In this document: positions 29,100-38,315 of the stretch, piece after piece
Layout of the letters: each line of letters starts with the position of its first letter
How positions within the stretch are numbered: the first letter of the stretch is position 1
Assembly: GCA_947628755.1 (NCBI GenBank)
Contig: CANRBC010000008.1
Span: 1 to 64,000, forward strand
Direction of reading: 5' to 3'
DNA from: an uncultured Clostridia bacterium
Lineage (GTDB): Bacteria; Bacillota; Clostridia; Lachnospirales; CAG-274
DNA: 64,000 nt
Made by a program: the position numbers and the translations under genes
The notes under the pieces: generated by a model
What the model was told of the DNA's origin: nothing
Database searches by the model: none
What the model saw: the letters and a program-made list of their open reading frames with translations, nothing else

Positions 29100-30017
29100 T
29101 TATATTTCCACATTTCTCAGCGCTTCTGCGCCTATTTCCGGAAGTATGGAGTTTATGTAACAGCCTGTGCTGAATTCAAAGCCTGCCATGTGACCTATGC
29201 GAGGTATTATCTGCATATAGAAATGGAAGTAATCGTGATGCTCCATACCCTTGGGGGCGGAATAGAAGCACACGTTGTAGCTTATATCGGGATTGAGTAT
29301 ACAAAGCCTTTTAACGGAATTCCGCAGTATTATACCGAAGTTTTTAAGCTGTGAATCGGTAAATTCTCTAAGTGAGGATATATGCTTTTTGGGAAGTATG
29401 TCCATGCCGTAGGGAAACTTGCCGTCGGCAGGGATATAGCATATAAAGTCCTCGTTTTCCTCAACTATCCTTGTGCCGAAGTCTATGCTGCAAAAATAGC
29501 ATTTGCCATCGTGCTCCTCGTAGTATTTCTTAAGCACCTCCAGAAGATGCTCCATTTTAAGAGGGATAACGCAAAGAGAAGCTATCTGCCAATGGGAGTG
29601 GGACTGGCTTGCGCCTGCGTCTATACCCTGATTCTTGAATACCTGAACATAAGCGGAGCGCTCGTCGTCTTCCAGCTCTGCAAAGCGGCTTTGGAGAGCC
29701 TTGAGCAGTCTGAATATATGCTCGTCGGAAAAGTCCTTCATTTTTTCGTTATGGTCCTTTGTGTCTATTACCACATCATGCTTGCCGAACGCCTCGTCGT
29801 CTACGGGAATAAAGGGATATTTGTTTGGCACAATCCTTATTTCGTTATCCTCCGATTCCCATATAGGCGGAGGGGTCATGTGCTTGTTTTCAACACAGAA
29901 GGGACAATACTGCTTAGGCGTATCCTGTACGTTCATACGCTTGAAGCTGTGGGGTCTCTTTGCTCTGTTGGTAGCATAAAATACATATTCACCTGTCAAA
30001 AAGCATCGTTTAATCAT
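29100..30017 (-). CDS. GalT-like nucleotidyltransferase (DUF4931-type)
   Basis: The 305-residue protein belongs to the HIT/GalT superfamily. It has a zinc-type CPFC near residue 38, a second CYFC near 180, the active-site-like SHSHWQIASL near 143 (HxHxQ) and a second half-site HFYMQIIPR near 275. GalT transfers UMP between sugar phosphates through the histidine of HPHxQ; here it reads HSHWQ. The protein is shorter than classic GalT, and no other galactose genes are nearby, so the true substrate is uncertain. It ends the polA operon, seven bases after the lipoprotein gene. Confidence 0.7.
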   Translation of the reverse strand: MIKRCFLTGEYVFYATNRAKRPHSFKRMNVQDTPKQYCPFCVENKHMTPPPIWESEDNEIRIVPNKYPFIPVDDEAFGKHDVVIDTKDHNEKMKDFSDEHIFRLLKALQSRFAELEDDERSAYVQVFKNQGIDAGASQSHSHWQIASLCVIPLKMEHLLEVLKKYYEEHDGKCYFCSIDFGTRIVEENEDFICYIPADGKFPYGMDILPKKHISSLREFTDSQLKNFGIILRNSVKRLCILNPDISYNVCFYSAPKGMEHHDYFHFYMQIIPRIGHMAGFEFSTGCYINSILPEIGAEALRNVEI

Positions 30018-30023
30018 AGCCTA

Positions 30024-31565
30024 TTACCTCATTTGTATATACCATTGGTCAACATTTCCGTATAAATTATTGAGAGAGGGTCGTATAAGCCCCTTTATAT
30101 GAGAGCTTGTAACAAGCGCCTCCGATTCAAAGCCTATGCCTATTATGGGAAGCTCTGCGCTCAGCGCCTTGTTCAGCTCGCTGAGAGCCGCTCTGTATCC
30201 TTCCTCGTCGGGAGCGTTGTTACAGGCGGCAATGAGCCTGTCTGTATTGCTGTCGGAATATCTGCCGTAATTGACAGCGCCGTCAGTACCTACAAGCTGC
30301 GAAATATCCATATTTTCTCTAAGCCTTACACCGCCTATAAACATATCGAAGCTGCCCTTTGAAAGCCTGTCCTTATACTGTTGGAAATCGACAGCTTCCA
30401 CCCTTGTATTAAAGCCTGTTTCATTAAAGGCAGCGCTTAAGGCGCGCGCCGTTTCCACTCTGGGAGAATTTTCACTGTTTACAAGTATAGTAAATGCAAA
30501 ATCGTTTTTTGTCAAGCCTCCTGCGGAAATAAGGGCATTTACCATATTTCCGTCGTTTTCATATACAGCCATACCCACGTCGCTGTAATAGGGGTAAAGA
30601 GGGTTTATGGGAGTGATGCTTTTTGTCAGCTTATTTATATAAATATGGTCTATTATATCGTCAAAGGGTACTGCGCAGGCTATTGCCTGTCTTGCGCTTA
30701 CGCTTGAAAAGGGCGCTTTTTTTGTATTTACGCCTATATATTCTATATGGTTGGTGGCGCAGCTCTCGGCATTTGCCGAAATACTGCTGTCAAGAGAGCC
30801 AAGCTCGTTAATATCGGCAGCTACACAGTCTATAACGCCTGCCGATACTGCCTGAAGCTGTGTTGCCTTGTCGGGCATTATCTTTACATTGACGTTGGTT
30901 ATATAGGGCTTTCCTTTAAAGCAGCTGTCCGACGCCGTAAGATTCATTTCCTTTACCATTGTGTAGTCCTTGAACTTATAAAAGCCGCTGCCTACGGGAT
31001 ACATATCCACATTCCCTTTTTTATAGTATTGGGCGGGAATTATGGGAAAGCAAAGGCTGTAGCCTGCTATTCCCATAGGCTTGCCGTAGCTTATAACGGC
31101 AGTAAGCTCATCTGCTTTGGTACAGGAGATTATATTGTCGGCGCAGCCCTTGTATACGGCGTCGCCTGCGGCGTTTTTAAGTACGTTTATACTGTATACC
31201 ACATCATCTGCCGTTATTGGAGCGCCGTCCTGCCAGAGCATATTATTCTTTAGCTTTATTGTAACAGTTTTTCCGCCGTTGCTCAAGGTATAACCTTCTG
31301 CCATATTCGGAGAAATATTCATTTCTCTGTCTATGGTAAAGAGAGGCTCAAATATGAGCCTAAGTACCTTATCCACGCTGTCGTCACGGTTCAGCAGGGG
31401 ATTAAGGGTCTCGGGCTTTTTCATGGCGAGCCTTAGTGTGCCGCCTGTTATGGGTATGCCTGCGCCTTCGGTGCTGCTCTCGTTGTCGGAAACCGTTGAA
31501 ACAGCTCCTCCGCAGCCGCAGAGCAATACAATTATAAGAATTATACTAAAAAATTTGTATTTCAT
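30024..31565 (-). CDS. Solute-binding lipoprotein of an ABC importer (SBP family 5)
   Basis: The 513-residue protein has a lipoprotein signal (MKYKFFSIILIIVLLCGCGG, lipid Cys in LCGC at about residue 17). The family 5 signature follows: AMKKPETLNPLL, FEPLFTIDREMNISPNMAEGY (family pattern L.xP.La), KNNMLWQDGAPITADDVVYS. It would bind peptides or similar ligands outside the membrane. No permease or ATPase genes are next to it, so it is an orphan binding protein. It overlaps the transglycosylase gene by 20 bases. Confidence 0.88.
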   Translation of the reverse strand: MKYKFFSIILIIVLLCGCGGAVSTVSDNESSTEGAGIPITGGTLRLAMKKPETLNPLLNRDDSVDKVLRLIFEPLFTIDREMNISPNMAEGYTLSNGGKTVTIKLKNNMLWQDGAPITADDVVYSINVLKNAAGDAVYKGCADNIISCTKADELTAVISYGKPMGIAGYSLCFPIIPAQYYKKGNVDMYPVGSGFYKFKDYTMVKEMNLTASDSCFKGKPYITNVNVKIMPDKATQLQAVSAGVIDCVAADINELGSLDSSISANAESCATNHIEYIGVNTKKAPFSSVSARQAIACAVPFDDIIDHIYINKLTKSITPINPLYPYYSDVGMAVYENDGNMVNALISAGGLTKNDFAFTILVNSENSPRVETARALSAAFNETGFNTRVEAVDFQQYKDRLSKGSFDMFIGGVRLRENMDISQLVGTDGAVNYGRYSDSNTDRLIAACNNAPDEEGYRAALSELNKALSAELPIIGIGFESEALVTSSHIKGLIRPSLNNLYGNVDQWYIQMR

Positions 31566-32142
31566 ATAAACCAGTCCCTAAAATTATGCCGTATATTTTC
31601 GTATACAGTTCTATTTTCCGCACATAGCGCTGAGTCTCGTCATAAGGTATGGAATGAAGGGACTCGCCGTTATAGCTGTAATCCGTGTTTTCAAGCCATT
31701 TTTGTACATTTCCTATACCTGCGTTATATGCCGCTGCTGCCAGCTGACTGTCGCCGTTGAAGCGCTCCATAAGAAAACGCAGTATCCAGCAGCCTATATC
31801 TATGTTTGTATCAGGCTCGTCGAGTTTTCTGAAATCAAAGCTCTCATAACCCATTTGCTTTACCGCCCATTCCGCCGTTTCGGGCATTATCTGCATTATG
31901 CCCCTTGCTCCCTTGTGGGACTGGGCGGTTTCGGTAAATCGGCTTTCGGTATTTATTACTGCGCATACATAGGCAGGGTCGAGTTCGTATTTGTCGCTGT
32001 ATTTTTCTATTATATCCACATATTTTACGGGGAAGGCTATACACAGCGCTATATAGCCTGCAAAAAGGAATAATCCTCCCCATATAAGGCAGCCTATTAT
32101 AAATTTAAGTAACCGCCACACAAAATCAAAAAGTCCAAACAT
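31546..32142 (-). CDS. Lytic transglycosylase (SLT domain)
   Basis: The 198-residue protein has an N-terminal membrane anchor (FIIGCLIWGGLFLFAGYIALCIAF) and a soluble-transglycosylase domain with the catalytic Glu in INTESRF, the GARGIMQIMPETAEW motif and AAAYNAGIGNVQKWL. It cleaves peptidoglycan between MurNAc and GlcNAc, on the outer side of the membrane. The gene abuts coaE, sharing a base at 32142, and overlaps the lipoprotein gene, so it belongs to the polA operon. Confidence 0.92.
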   Translation of the reverse strand: MFGLFDFVWRLLKFIIGCLIWGGLFLFAGYIALCIAFPVKYVDIIEKYSDKYELDPAYVCAVINTESRFTETAQSHKGARGIMQIMPETAEWAVKQMGYESFDFRKLDEPDTNIDIGCWILRFLMERFNGDSQLAAAAYNAGIGNVQKWLENTDYSYNGESLHSIPYDETQRYVRKIELYTKIYGIILGTGLYEIQIF

Positions 32143-32720
32143 TAATTTCCAACTCTCTCATATATCTGTTTTTTTATATTGTCCAAAGCTCCGTTGTTCT
32201 CTATAACGAAATCTGCGTATTTTTTCAGCTCATCTTCAGGCGTCTGGTTTTTAAAGCGCATAAGCGCAGCCTCTGAGGTTATGCCGTCTCTTTTCATAAC
32301 CCTTTCCAGTCTTACGCTTTCGTCGGCGCATACCAGCCATACCTCGTCGCACATACTCATAAGACCTGCTTCTATAAGAAGAGGAGCGTCTATTACTATG
32401 TATTCATATTTATCTCTGTTTATACTAATGGCATTTTCTATATATTCTTTTATATATTTATGCGTAATGCCGTTTAAAAGGCTGAGGCGTTCGGCATTGT
32501 TGAATACCTCTGCGCCCAGCTTTTTTCTGTCTATATTTTTGTCCTTATCCAGGGCAAGGGGAAAGGCTTCGGCTATTTCGTTATAGGCTGCGCCGCCCTT
32601 TTCCATATTTCGGTGGGCTATACTGTCGCAGTTCAATACATAAGCTCCCAAAGACGTCATTATTTCCGCTGCTGCGCCCTTTCCGCTGCCGCTGTTTCCC
32701 GTAAGTCCTATTATTTTCAT
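32142..32720 (-). CDS. coaE: Dephospho-CoA kinase
   Basis: The 192-residue P-loop kinase carries GLTGNSGSGKGAAAEIM at its N-terminus, the CoA-binding DAPLLIEAGLM near residue 108 and RVMKRDGITSEAALMRF in the lid. It performs the last step of CoA synthesis. The P-loop ends GKG rather than the usual GKS/T, a small oddity. The gene overlaps the upstream membrane-protein gene by four bases and follows polA, a common neighbour of coaE in Firmicutes. Confidence 0.92.
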   Translation of the reverse strand: MKIIGLTGNSGSGKGAAAEIMTSLGAYVLNCDSIAHRNMEKGGAAYNEIAEAFPLALDKDKNIDRKKLGAEVFNNAERLSLLNGITHKYIKEYIENAISINRDKYEYIVIDAPLLIEAGLMSMCDEVWLVCADESVRLERVMKRDGITSEAALMRFKNQTPEDELKKYADFVIENNGALDNIKKQIYERVGN

Positions 32721-33100
32721 TTATCGCTCACCATTGCCCATTCCAGATATACGCCTATTGCCACAAGTATATTGGATGTAAATACGGAGGTCCTTATATT
32801 TGTGAAATAAGGCGTTGAAAATGCAATATATCCGAATATGAGCCAGCACGCAAGACTTATGACATGGAGGGCAAAAAATATCTTATTTTCCTTTACGGGT
32901 GAAGCCGAAATATAGAATTTCACAAGAGAGGGCACTCCAGATGCAAACATACAGAACCTTATGGGAGAAAACTGACTGTTGGTAATGCCTGCTCCCGCTT
33001 TATCCATAGTCAATACAAGTATAAGCATGGCTATACTTGTGACAATAGTTACAATAGTGACCGCCATACTCAGAAGTTTTAAAAATCTGTTTTTATCCAT
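32717..33100 (-). CDS. Four-helix membrane protein in the polA-coaE operon
   Basis: I do not recognise this 127-residue protein. It has about four hydrophobic segments: LLSMAVTIVTIVTSIAMLILVL (read as two overlapping pieces of one helix), SPIRFCMFASGVPSLVKFYI, KIFFALHVISLACWLIFGYIAF and SVFTSNILVAIGVYLEWAMV. There is no signal peptide cut and no catalytic motif. It starts eight bases after polA and overlaps coaE by four bases, so it is made from the same message. An inner-membrane location is the only safe inference. Confidence 0.7.
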   Translation of the reverse strand: MDKNRFLKLLSMAVTIVTIVTSIAMLILVLTMDKAGAGITNSQFSPIRFCMFASGVPSLVKFYISASPVKENKIFFALHVISLACWLIFGYIAFSTPYFTNIRTSVFTSNILVAIGVYLEWAMVSDK

Positions 33101-33108
33101 AGATTCAC

Positions 33109-35745
33109 CTACTTTGCTTCATACCATGTGCTGCCCCTGTGTACGTCGACCTCCATGGGAACAGCCATATTTACGGCGTTTTCCATTTCCTCTTTAAGCA
33201 GGGCGCTTACCCTGTCTGCCTCGTCCTTACAGGCTTCAATAAGAAGCTCGTCGTGTACCTGTAATATGAGCTTTGAGCTGAGCTTTTCCTTTTTAAGTCT
33301 GTTATATACCCTTACCATAGCTATTTTGATAATATCGGCAGCCGTGCCCTGTACGGGCATATTCATGGCAACTCTTTCACCAAATGAGCGCTGCACGAAG
33401 TTAGAGGAGGATATTTCCGGTATATAGCGCCTTCTGTTGAATACGGTAATGCCGTAACCCAGCCTTTTGGCAGACTCCACACAGCCGTCTATAAAGCCCT
33501 TTATACTGGGGTATCTTGCAAAATAGCTTTCTATATATTCGTCAGCCTGCTTTTTTGTAATACCCAAATCCTGAGAAAGTGAAAATGCGCCTATGCCGTA
33601 TATTATGCCGAAGTTTACCGCTTTTGCATTGCTTCTCTGCAAGGGCGTTACCTCGTCGAAAGGAACGTTGAACACCTGTGATGCTGTGAGCCTGTGTATA
33701 TCCTGCCCTGTTTTAAAGGCATTTATAAGCGTTTCGTCGCCGGACATGGCGGCAAGCACTCTCAGCTCTATCTGAGAATAGTCTGCGTCTATATATACAC
33801 AGTCCTCCTTTGGTATAAATACCTTTCTCAGCTTTCTTCCAAGCTCCAGCTTAATGGGTATATTCTGTAAATTAGGCTCCGTAGAGCTTATTCTGCCTGT
33901 GGTGGTTATGGTCTGATTAAATGTGGAATATATTCTGCTGTCATCGTGTACCACAGCCAGAAGTCCGTCGGCATAAGTGGATTTCAGCTTGCTGTAGCTT
34001 CTGTATTCCAGTACCTTGCCTACTATTTCGTCCTTATCCTTGAGCTTTTCCAGTATATCCGCAGAGGTAGACCAGCCTGTTTTTGTCTTTTTGCCGCCCT
34101 TGAGCCCCAGCTTTTCAAAGAGTATATAGCTAAGCTGCTTGGGAGAATTGATATTGAATTCCTCTCCCGCAAGCCAGTATATTTCCTTTGTAAGCTCTGT
34201 GAGCTTTGCGTCAAGCTCATCTCTGTATGCAATAAGTCCGTTTCGGTCTATGCCCATGCCTGTAAGCTCCATATCTGCCAAAACGTATATAAGTGGAAGC
34301 TCTATATTATAGTAGAGATATTCCTGCTCGTTTTCCTTAAGCTGCTTTTCCATTATAGGGTATACTCTGTAGCTTATGTCGCTTTGTCTTCCGCAGTATT
34401 GTATAAATGCCGCTTCGTCAAGGTCCTTTATGCTTTTTCGGCTCTTGCCCTTGCCAAGCACCTCCTCGTCGGAGGGATAGCTTTCGTTAAGGAATTGGGC
34501 TGCAAGCTCGCTGCAGTCATATCTGTCGTCGGCGGAATTGAGTATATATCCGCCAAGCATTGTGTCAAAGGCAATGCTCTTAAGCTCAATACCCTTGCGT
34601 TTTAGCAGAACTATATCCCTTTTGCCGTTGTGAGCTATTTTGCAGTTCTGATTTGCAAAGAAATCTCCGAATATCTCTGTAAGCGTATCTTCGTCGAGCC
34701 TTACAATATAGGCGGTGTTTGCCTTGTCCGTAAGTGAAAGGGCAATTATACTGTCATTTTCCTCTATAATATTATATGCGCAGTATTCAAAGGGATTTAT
34801 GCCTGATAAAAGCTCCCTTGCCTTTTCCTTATCCGTAATAAGCTTGTAGTCCGTACTGCGCTCCTCGCTAACGCTTTCTGTATCGAAATGAGAGAGCAGA
34901 CTTCTGAAATCGTGATACTTAAAAAGCTCGTAAGCCTTTTCGTTGAAAATATCGTGAAGCCTTGTGCCTTCAAAGTCTATTTCCATAGGCACGTCGGTCT
35001 TTATGGTAACGAGCCATTTGCTCTTTAACGCCTGCTCGCTGAAGGCGGCAAGGTTTTCGCTTGCCTTTTTGGGCTTTACCCGGTCGGCGTGTTCTATGGC
35101 GTTTTCAACAGAGCCGTACTCCTGTATTATTTTAATGGCGGTTTTTTCCCCTATGGAGGGTACGCCGGGTACATTGTCGCTTGCATCTCCCATAAGAGCC
35201 TTTACGTCTATGAACTCCTTGGGCGTTACGCCGTATACCGCCTTGACATCATCGGCGTTGTAGTCCTCTACGATAGTGCTGCCGCTTTTTGTCTTGGGTA
35301 TCCTTATTTTTATAGTGTCTGTGGCAAGCTGGAGAAGGTCTCTGTCACCGCTTACTATTACGGGAAGTATACCCTGCTTGTCTGCCTCACGGGCAAGTGT
35401 GCCAAGCAAATCGTCTGCCTCATAGCCGCCCATTTCAAATATTCTGATATTCATGGCGCTAAGCACTTCCTTGAGCATAGGCATCTGAGGTACAAGCTCC
35501 TGGGGCATACCCTTTCTTGTACCCTTGTATTCCTTATACTCCAAATGGCGGAATGTAGGCTGATGCACGTCAAAACAGACTGCGCAGCAGTCGGGCTTTT
35601 CCTCCTCAAGAAATTTGAAAAATATATTCAGAAAGCCGTATACGCCGTTGGTATACTCGCCGTTTTTATTTGTAAGCAGCGGCATTGCGTAATAGGCTCT
35701 GTTTATTAAGCTGTTGCCGTCCAAGAGCATTATTTTACCGTTCAT
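33109..35745 (-). CDS. polA: DNA polymerase I
   Basis: The 878-residue family A polymerase has a 5'-nuclease domain (GYEADDLLGTLA, DRDLLQLA, GDASDNVPGVPSIGEKTA), a 3'-5' exonuclease-like domain in which the first Asp-x-Glu motif is lost (CAYNIIEEND), and a polymerase domain with motif A DADYSQIELRVLA, motif B RSNAKAVNFGIIYG and motif C VHDEL. Proofreading is therefore probably inactive, as in Bacillus and Thermus Pol I. It repairs DNA and removes RNA primers. AAGGAGAAAAATAAT precedes the ATG. It leads a leftward operon of six genes. Confidence 0.96.
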   Translation of the reverse strand: MNGKIMLLDGNSLINRAYYAMPLLTNKNGEYTNGVYGFLNIFFKFLEEEKPDCCAVCFDVHQPTFRHLEYKEYKGTRKGMPQELVPQMPMLKEVLSAMNIRIFEMGGYEADDLLGTLAREADKQGILPVIVSGDRDLLQLATDTIKIRIPKTKSGSTIVEDYNADDVKAVYGVTPKEFIDVKALMGDASDNVPGVPSIGEKTAIKIIQEYGSVENAIEHADRVKPKKASENLAAFSEQALKSKWLVTIKTDVPMEIDFEGTRLHDIFNEKAYELFKYHDFRSLLSHFDTESVSEERSTDYKLITDKEKARELLSGINPFEYCAYNIIEENDSIIALSLTDKANTAYIVRLDEDTLTEIFGDFFANQNCKIAHNGKRDIVLLKRKGIELKSIAFDTMLGGYILNSADDRYDCSELAAQFLNESYPSDEEVLGKGKSRKSIKDLDEAAFIQYCGRQSDISYRVYPIMEKQLKENEQEYLYYNIELPLIYVLADMELTGMGIDRNGLIAYRDELDAKLTELTKEIYWLAGEEFNINSPKQLSYILFEKLGLKGGKKTKTGWSTSADILEKLKDKDEIVGKVLEYRSYSKLKSTYADGLLAVVHDDSRIYSTFNQTITTTGRISSTEPNLQNIPIKLELGRKLRKVFIPKEDCVYIDADYSQIELRVLAAMSGDETLINAFKTGQDIHRLTASQVFNVPFDEVTPLQRSNAKAVNFGIIYGIGAFSLSQDLGITKKQADEYIESYFARYPSIKGFIDGCVESAKRLGYGITVFNRRRYIPEISSSNFVQRSFGERVAMNMPVQGTAADIIKIAMVRVYNRLKKEKLSSKLILQVHDELLIEACKDEADRVSALLKEEMENAVNMAVPMEVDVHRGSTWYEAK

Positions 35746-35914
35746 ATTATTTTTCTCCTTATTACTTCACTATATAATATTATACAGGATTTTTCAATAT
35801 AAATAAAGGGGTAAGTTTAAATTTTGCCCTCGAAATCGGCAAATAATTATAAGGGCGAGGGGTATTATATTCCGATACCTGATTTCATATAATTTAAAAA
35901 AGGAGATGATACTG

Positions 35915-37195
35915 TTGACAATACACACCGTAGCAAATGGAGAGACCATATATTCCATAGCGAATATGTACGGCATAACTCCCGAGGATATTATAAACAC
36001 AAATTTTCCTCCCGACCCAAACGACCTTGTGCTGGGGCAGACCCTTGTGATACTGCAGCCGGAAATAGTCCATACAGTAGCGGCAGGAGATACCGTGGAG
36101 GGCATAGCCAATCAGTATGGCACAAGCGTTTCCGCCATACTCAGAAACAATCCCTCTGTGGATAAAAACAATATACAGGCAGGACAGAGAATAGTGATAG
36201 CTTACAGGGATACTGCGCCTACTGTGGAAATAGCAGCAAACGGATATACCTATCCGTCTATTGACAGACAGCTGCTTATACGCACATTGCCTTATCTTTC
36301 GTTTCTGACAATATTTACATACGGCTTTACAGACGAGGGACAGCTTATTGCACCTGACGACGAGGAGCTTATTGCCCTTGCCCTTGATTACGGCGTTGCT
36401 CCCGTAATGCTTATATCCACTCTTACATCGGAGGGTACGTTTTCAAACGCGCTGGCAGCAAGACTTCTGAACGATATGGACGTACAGGAAAGGCTTATTG
36501 AAAATATACTGAACAATATGGAGGAAAAGGGCTACAAAGCCTTGGATATAGATTTTGAATATCTGCCTGTTGAAAACAGAGAGGCATATATAGAATTTGT
36601 TGAAAATATAACTCAAAGGCTAAATCAAAGGGGATATTTTTCACTTGTTGCCCTTGCGCCCAAGACATCTACAGACCAGCCGGGACTGCTCTATGAATCC
36701 CACGATTATTTCGGTCTTGGCAGAGCTGCAAATCTGGCGCTTCTTATGACCTATGAGTGGGGATATACTTATGGACCGCCTATGCCTGTATCTCCATTGC
36801 CCAATGTAGAGGAGGTAATAAGCTACGGCGTTACGCAGATAGCTTCAAATAAGGTGCTTATGGGTATGCCTCTTTACGGCTATGACTGGAAGCTGCCCTA
36901 TATACGAGGCACTACTAAGGCGCGCTCTCTTTCTCCTCAACAGGCTATTGCTCTGGCGGCGGATATGGGAGTGGATATACAGTACGATACAGAGCTTTCT
37001 GCGCCTTTTTTCTATTATAACGACGGGGAAAACGAGCATATAGTCTGGTTCGAGGACGCTAAAAGCGTTGAGGCAAAGCTGGCTCTTGTAAATAAATACG
37101 GTCTGGCAGGTGTCAGCTTCTGGAATATAACAAGAGATTTCCCGCAAAATTGGCTTGTGCTAAACAGTCTTTTTAAAATAGCAAGTATATTATGA
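35915..37195 (+). CDS. LysM-LysM-GH18 peptidoglycan hydrolase (YaaH/SleL-like)
   Basis: Two LysM modules (HTVANGETIYSIANMYG and HTVAAGDTVEGIANQYG) bind peptidoglycan and are followed by a GH18 barrel with the catalytic DIDFEYL (DxxDxDxE type). This layout is that of spore cortex N-acetylglucosaminidases YaaH/SleL, usually about 430 residues; here 426. There is no signal peptide, as in those proteins. An in-frame ATG at 35906 touches the AGGAG site, so I prefer the TTG at 35915, which gives nine bases of spacing. It overlaps the next gene by four bases. Confidence 0.85.
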   Translation: MTIHTVANGETIYSIANMYGITPEDIINTNFPPDPNDLVLGQTLVILQPEIVHTVAAGDTVEGIANQYGTSVSAILRNNPSVDKNNIQAGQRIVIAYRDTAPTVEIAANGYTYPSIDRQLLIRTLPYLSFLTIFTYGFTDEGQLIAPDDEELIALALDYGVAPVMLISTLTSEGTFSNALAARLLNDMDVQERLIENILNNMEEKGYKALDIDFEYLPVENREAYIEFVENITQRLNQRGYFSLVALAPKTSTDQPGLLYESHDYFGLGRAANLALLMTYEWGYTYGPPMPVSPLPNVEEVISYGVTQIASNKVLMGMPLYGYDWKLPYIRGTTKARSLSPQQAIALAADMGVDIQYDTELSAPFFYYNDGENEHIVWFEDAKSVEAKLALVNKYGLAGVSFWNITRDFPQNWLVLNSLFKIASIL

Positions 37196-38157
37196 AAAGA
37201 GGAAATGTAACGGCTCTCTGCCTGTGTACGCTAATAGGCGCAGGCTTTGCCACGGGCAGAGAGCTTATGAGCTATTTTGTGAATTACGGTATATACGGCT
37301 TTGTAGGAATGGCTTTTTCGTCAATAATGTTTGCTATTGCCGTATATCTTATACTTAAAAGTCCCTTTCACAGCATAAAGGAGCTTACAAAAAGCCGTCT
37401 GCCAAGGGCGGCGGCTTTTGCAGCGGAAAAAACCGTTATTTTGTTTCTTGTGGTGCTGTTTTCCGGTATGCTTGCGGCGTCGGGAGAGGTGTTTTCGCTT
37501 ATACTGGGCGTTGATAAGAATATATGTCTTGTGGTATCGGCGCTTTTATGTCTGATGGTTATAATTTCGGGGGCTTCGGCTGTGGCAGAGCTGAGCAGAC
37601 TGCTTTTCATACCTATGGCAGTCATAATATTCATAACGGGATGGGCTCTTTCGGGAAAGGATATTGCCCTGCCTCCCGAAAATATACTTAACATAAATAC
37701 GCTGCTTTCTCCCTTTATATATCTTTCCTATAATATGATAAGCGCCGCTGCTCTTATTATAACCCTGCCGAAGGAAGAAAATGCGCTGAACAGCGCTGTG
37801 GAAACGGGATTTTGCATATTCATACTTTCCGTGGTGCTTGCTTTGCCCTTGTATACCCATTATTCCGACGTATGCTCTCAGGCGCTGCCTGTGGCTGTGC
37901 TCCTAAAGGGCAAAGGCATTGTGGAATATCTGTATATGCTCTTTCTTTTGGCGGCTATATTCACTACTGCTGTAAGCAGCGGCTATTCTGCAGTATGCCA
38001 TATAGGAGGCTCAAGGCTTTCCGCCGTTGTTGTGGTGTTTTCCGCCCTTGCTGTTTCATGTATTGGCTTTAAGGCAATAGTGGATAAGGTGTATTTTCTT
38101 TCGGGCATTATGGGAATATTGCTGCTGTGGTGTCTTTTGCCTAAAAAACGGCTGTGA
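37192..38157 (+). CDS. YkvI-like membrane permease
   Basis: The 321-residue protein has about ten hydrophobic segments and starts with MKRGNVTALCLCTLIGAGFATGREL, matching the GAGFATG(R/Q)E motif of the YkvI group in the APC-type superfamily. Transport of an amino acid is likely but no substrate is known. The ATG overlaps the stop of the LysM-GH18 gene (ATGA-type), so the two are coupled. The pairing may hint at a role in spores or envelope turnover, which is inference. Confidence 0.8.
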   Translation: MKRGNVTALCLCTLIGAGFATGRELMSYFVNYGIYGFVGMAFSSIMFAIAVYLILKSPFHSIKELTKSRLPRAAAFAAEKTVILFLVVLFSGMLAASGEVFSLILGVDKNICLVVSALLCLMVIISGASAVAELSRLLFIPMAVIIFITGWALSGKDIALPPENILNINTLLSPFIYLSYNMISAAALIITLPKEENALNSAVETGFCIFILSVVLALPLYTHYSDVCSQALPVAVLLKGKGIVEYLYMLFLLAAIFTTAVSSGYSAVCHIGGSRLSAVVVVFSALAVSCIGFKAIVDKVYFLSGIMGILLLWCLLPKKRL

Positions 38158-38182
38158 AGAAAAGGGAGATGTAAATACCCAT

Positions 38183-38214
38183 AAAAAGGGGAAACCCCCG
38201 ATTTACATCGGGGG
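38183..38214 (-). terminator. Terminator of the transglutaminase gene
   Basis: On the minus strand CCCCCGAT pairs with ATCGGGGG across GTAA, followed by TTTCCCCTTTTTAT. The same segment (ATTTACATC) could instead pair with GATGTAAAT at 38168-38176, so a second fold is possible. Confidence 0.6.
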
Positions 38215-38315
38215 CAAGTAGGATAAACCATTATATATAGATAAAGGAATGTTTAATAAAGTATACAAATGACATATTATTAAAGCTCCTTATCCTCTTG
38301 TGTTATATACAGACA

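Noticed and set aside
38160..38230. Possible riboswitch or mobile-element end in the GATGTAAAT/ATTTACATC and CCCCCGAT/ATCGGGGG structure
   Set aside because: No known aptamer pattern fits; its place after the transglutaminase stop with T-rich tail on the minus strand is best explained as a terminator.
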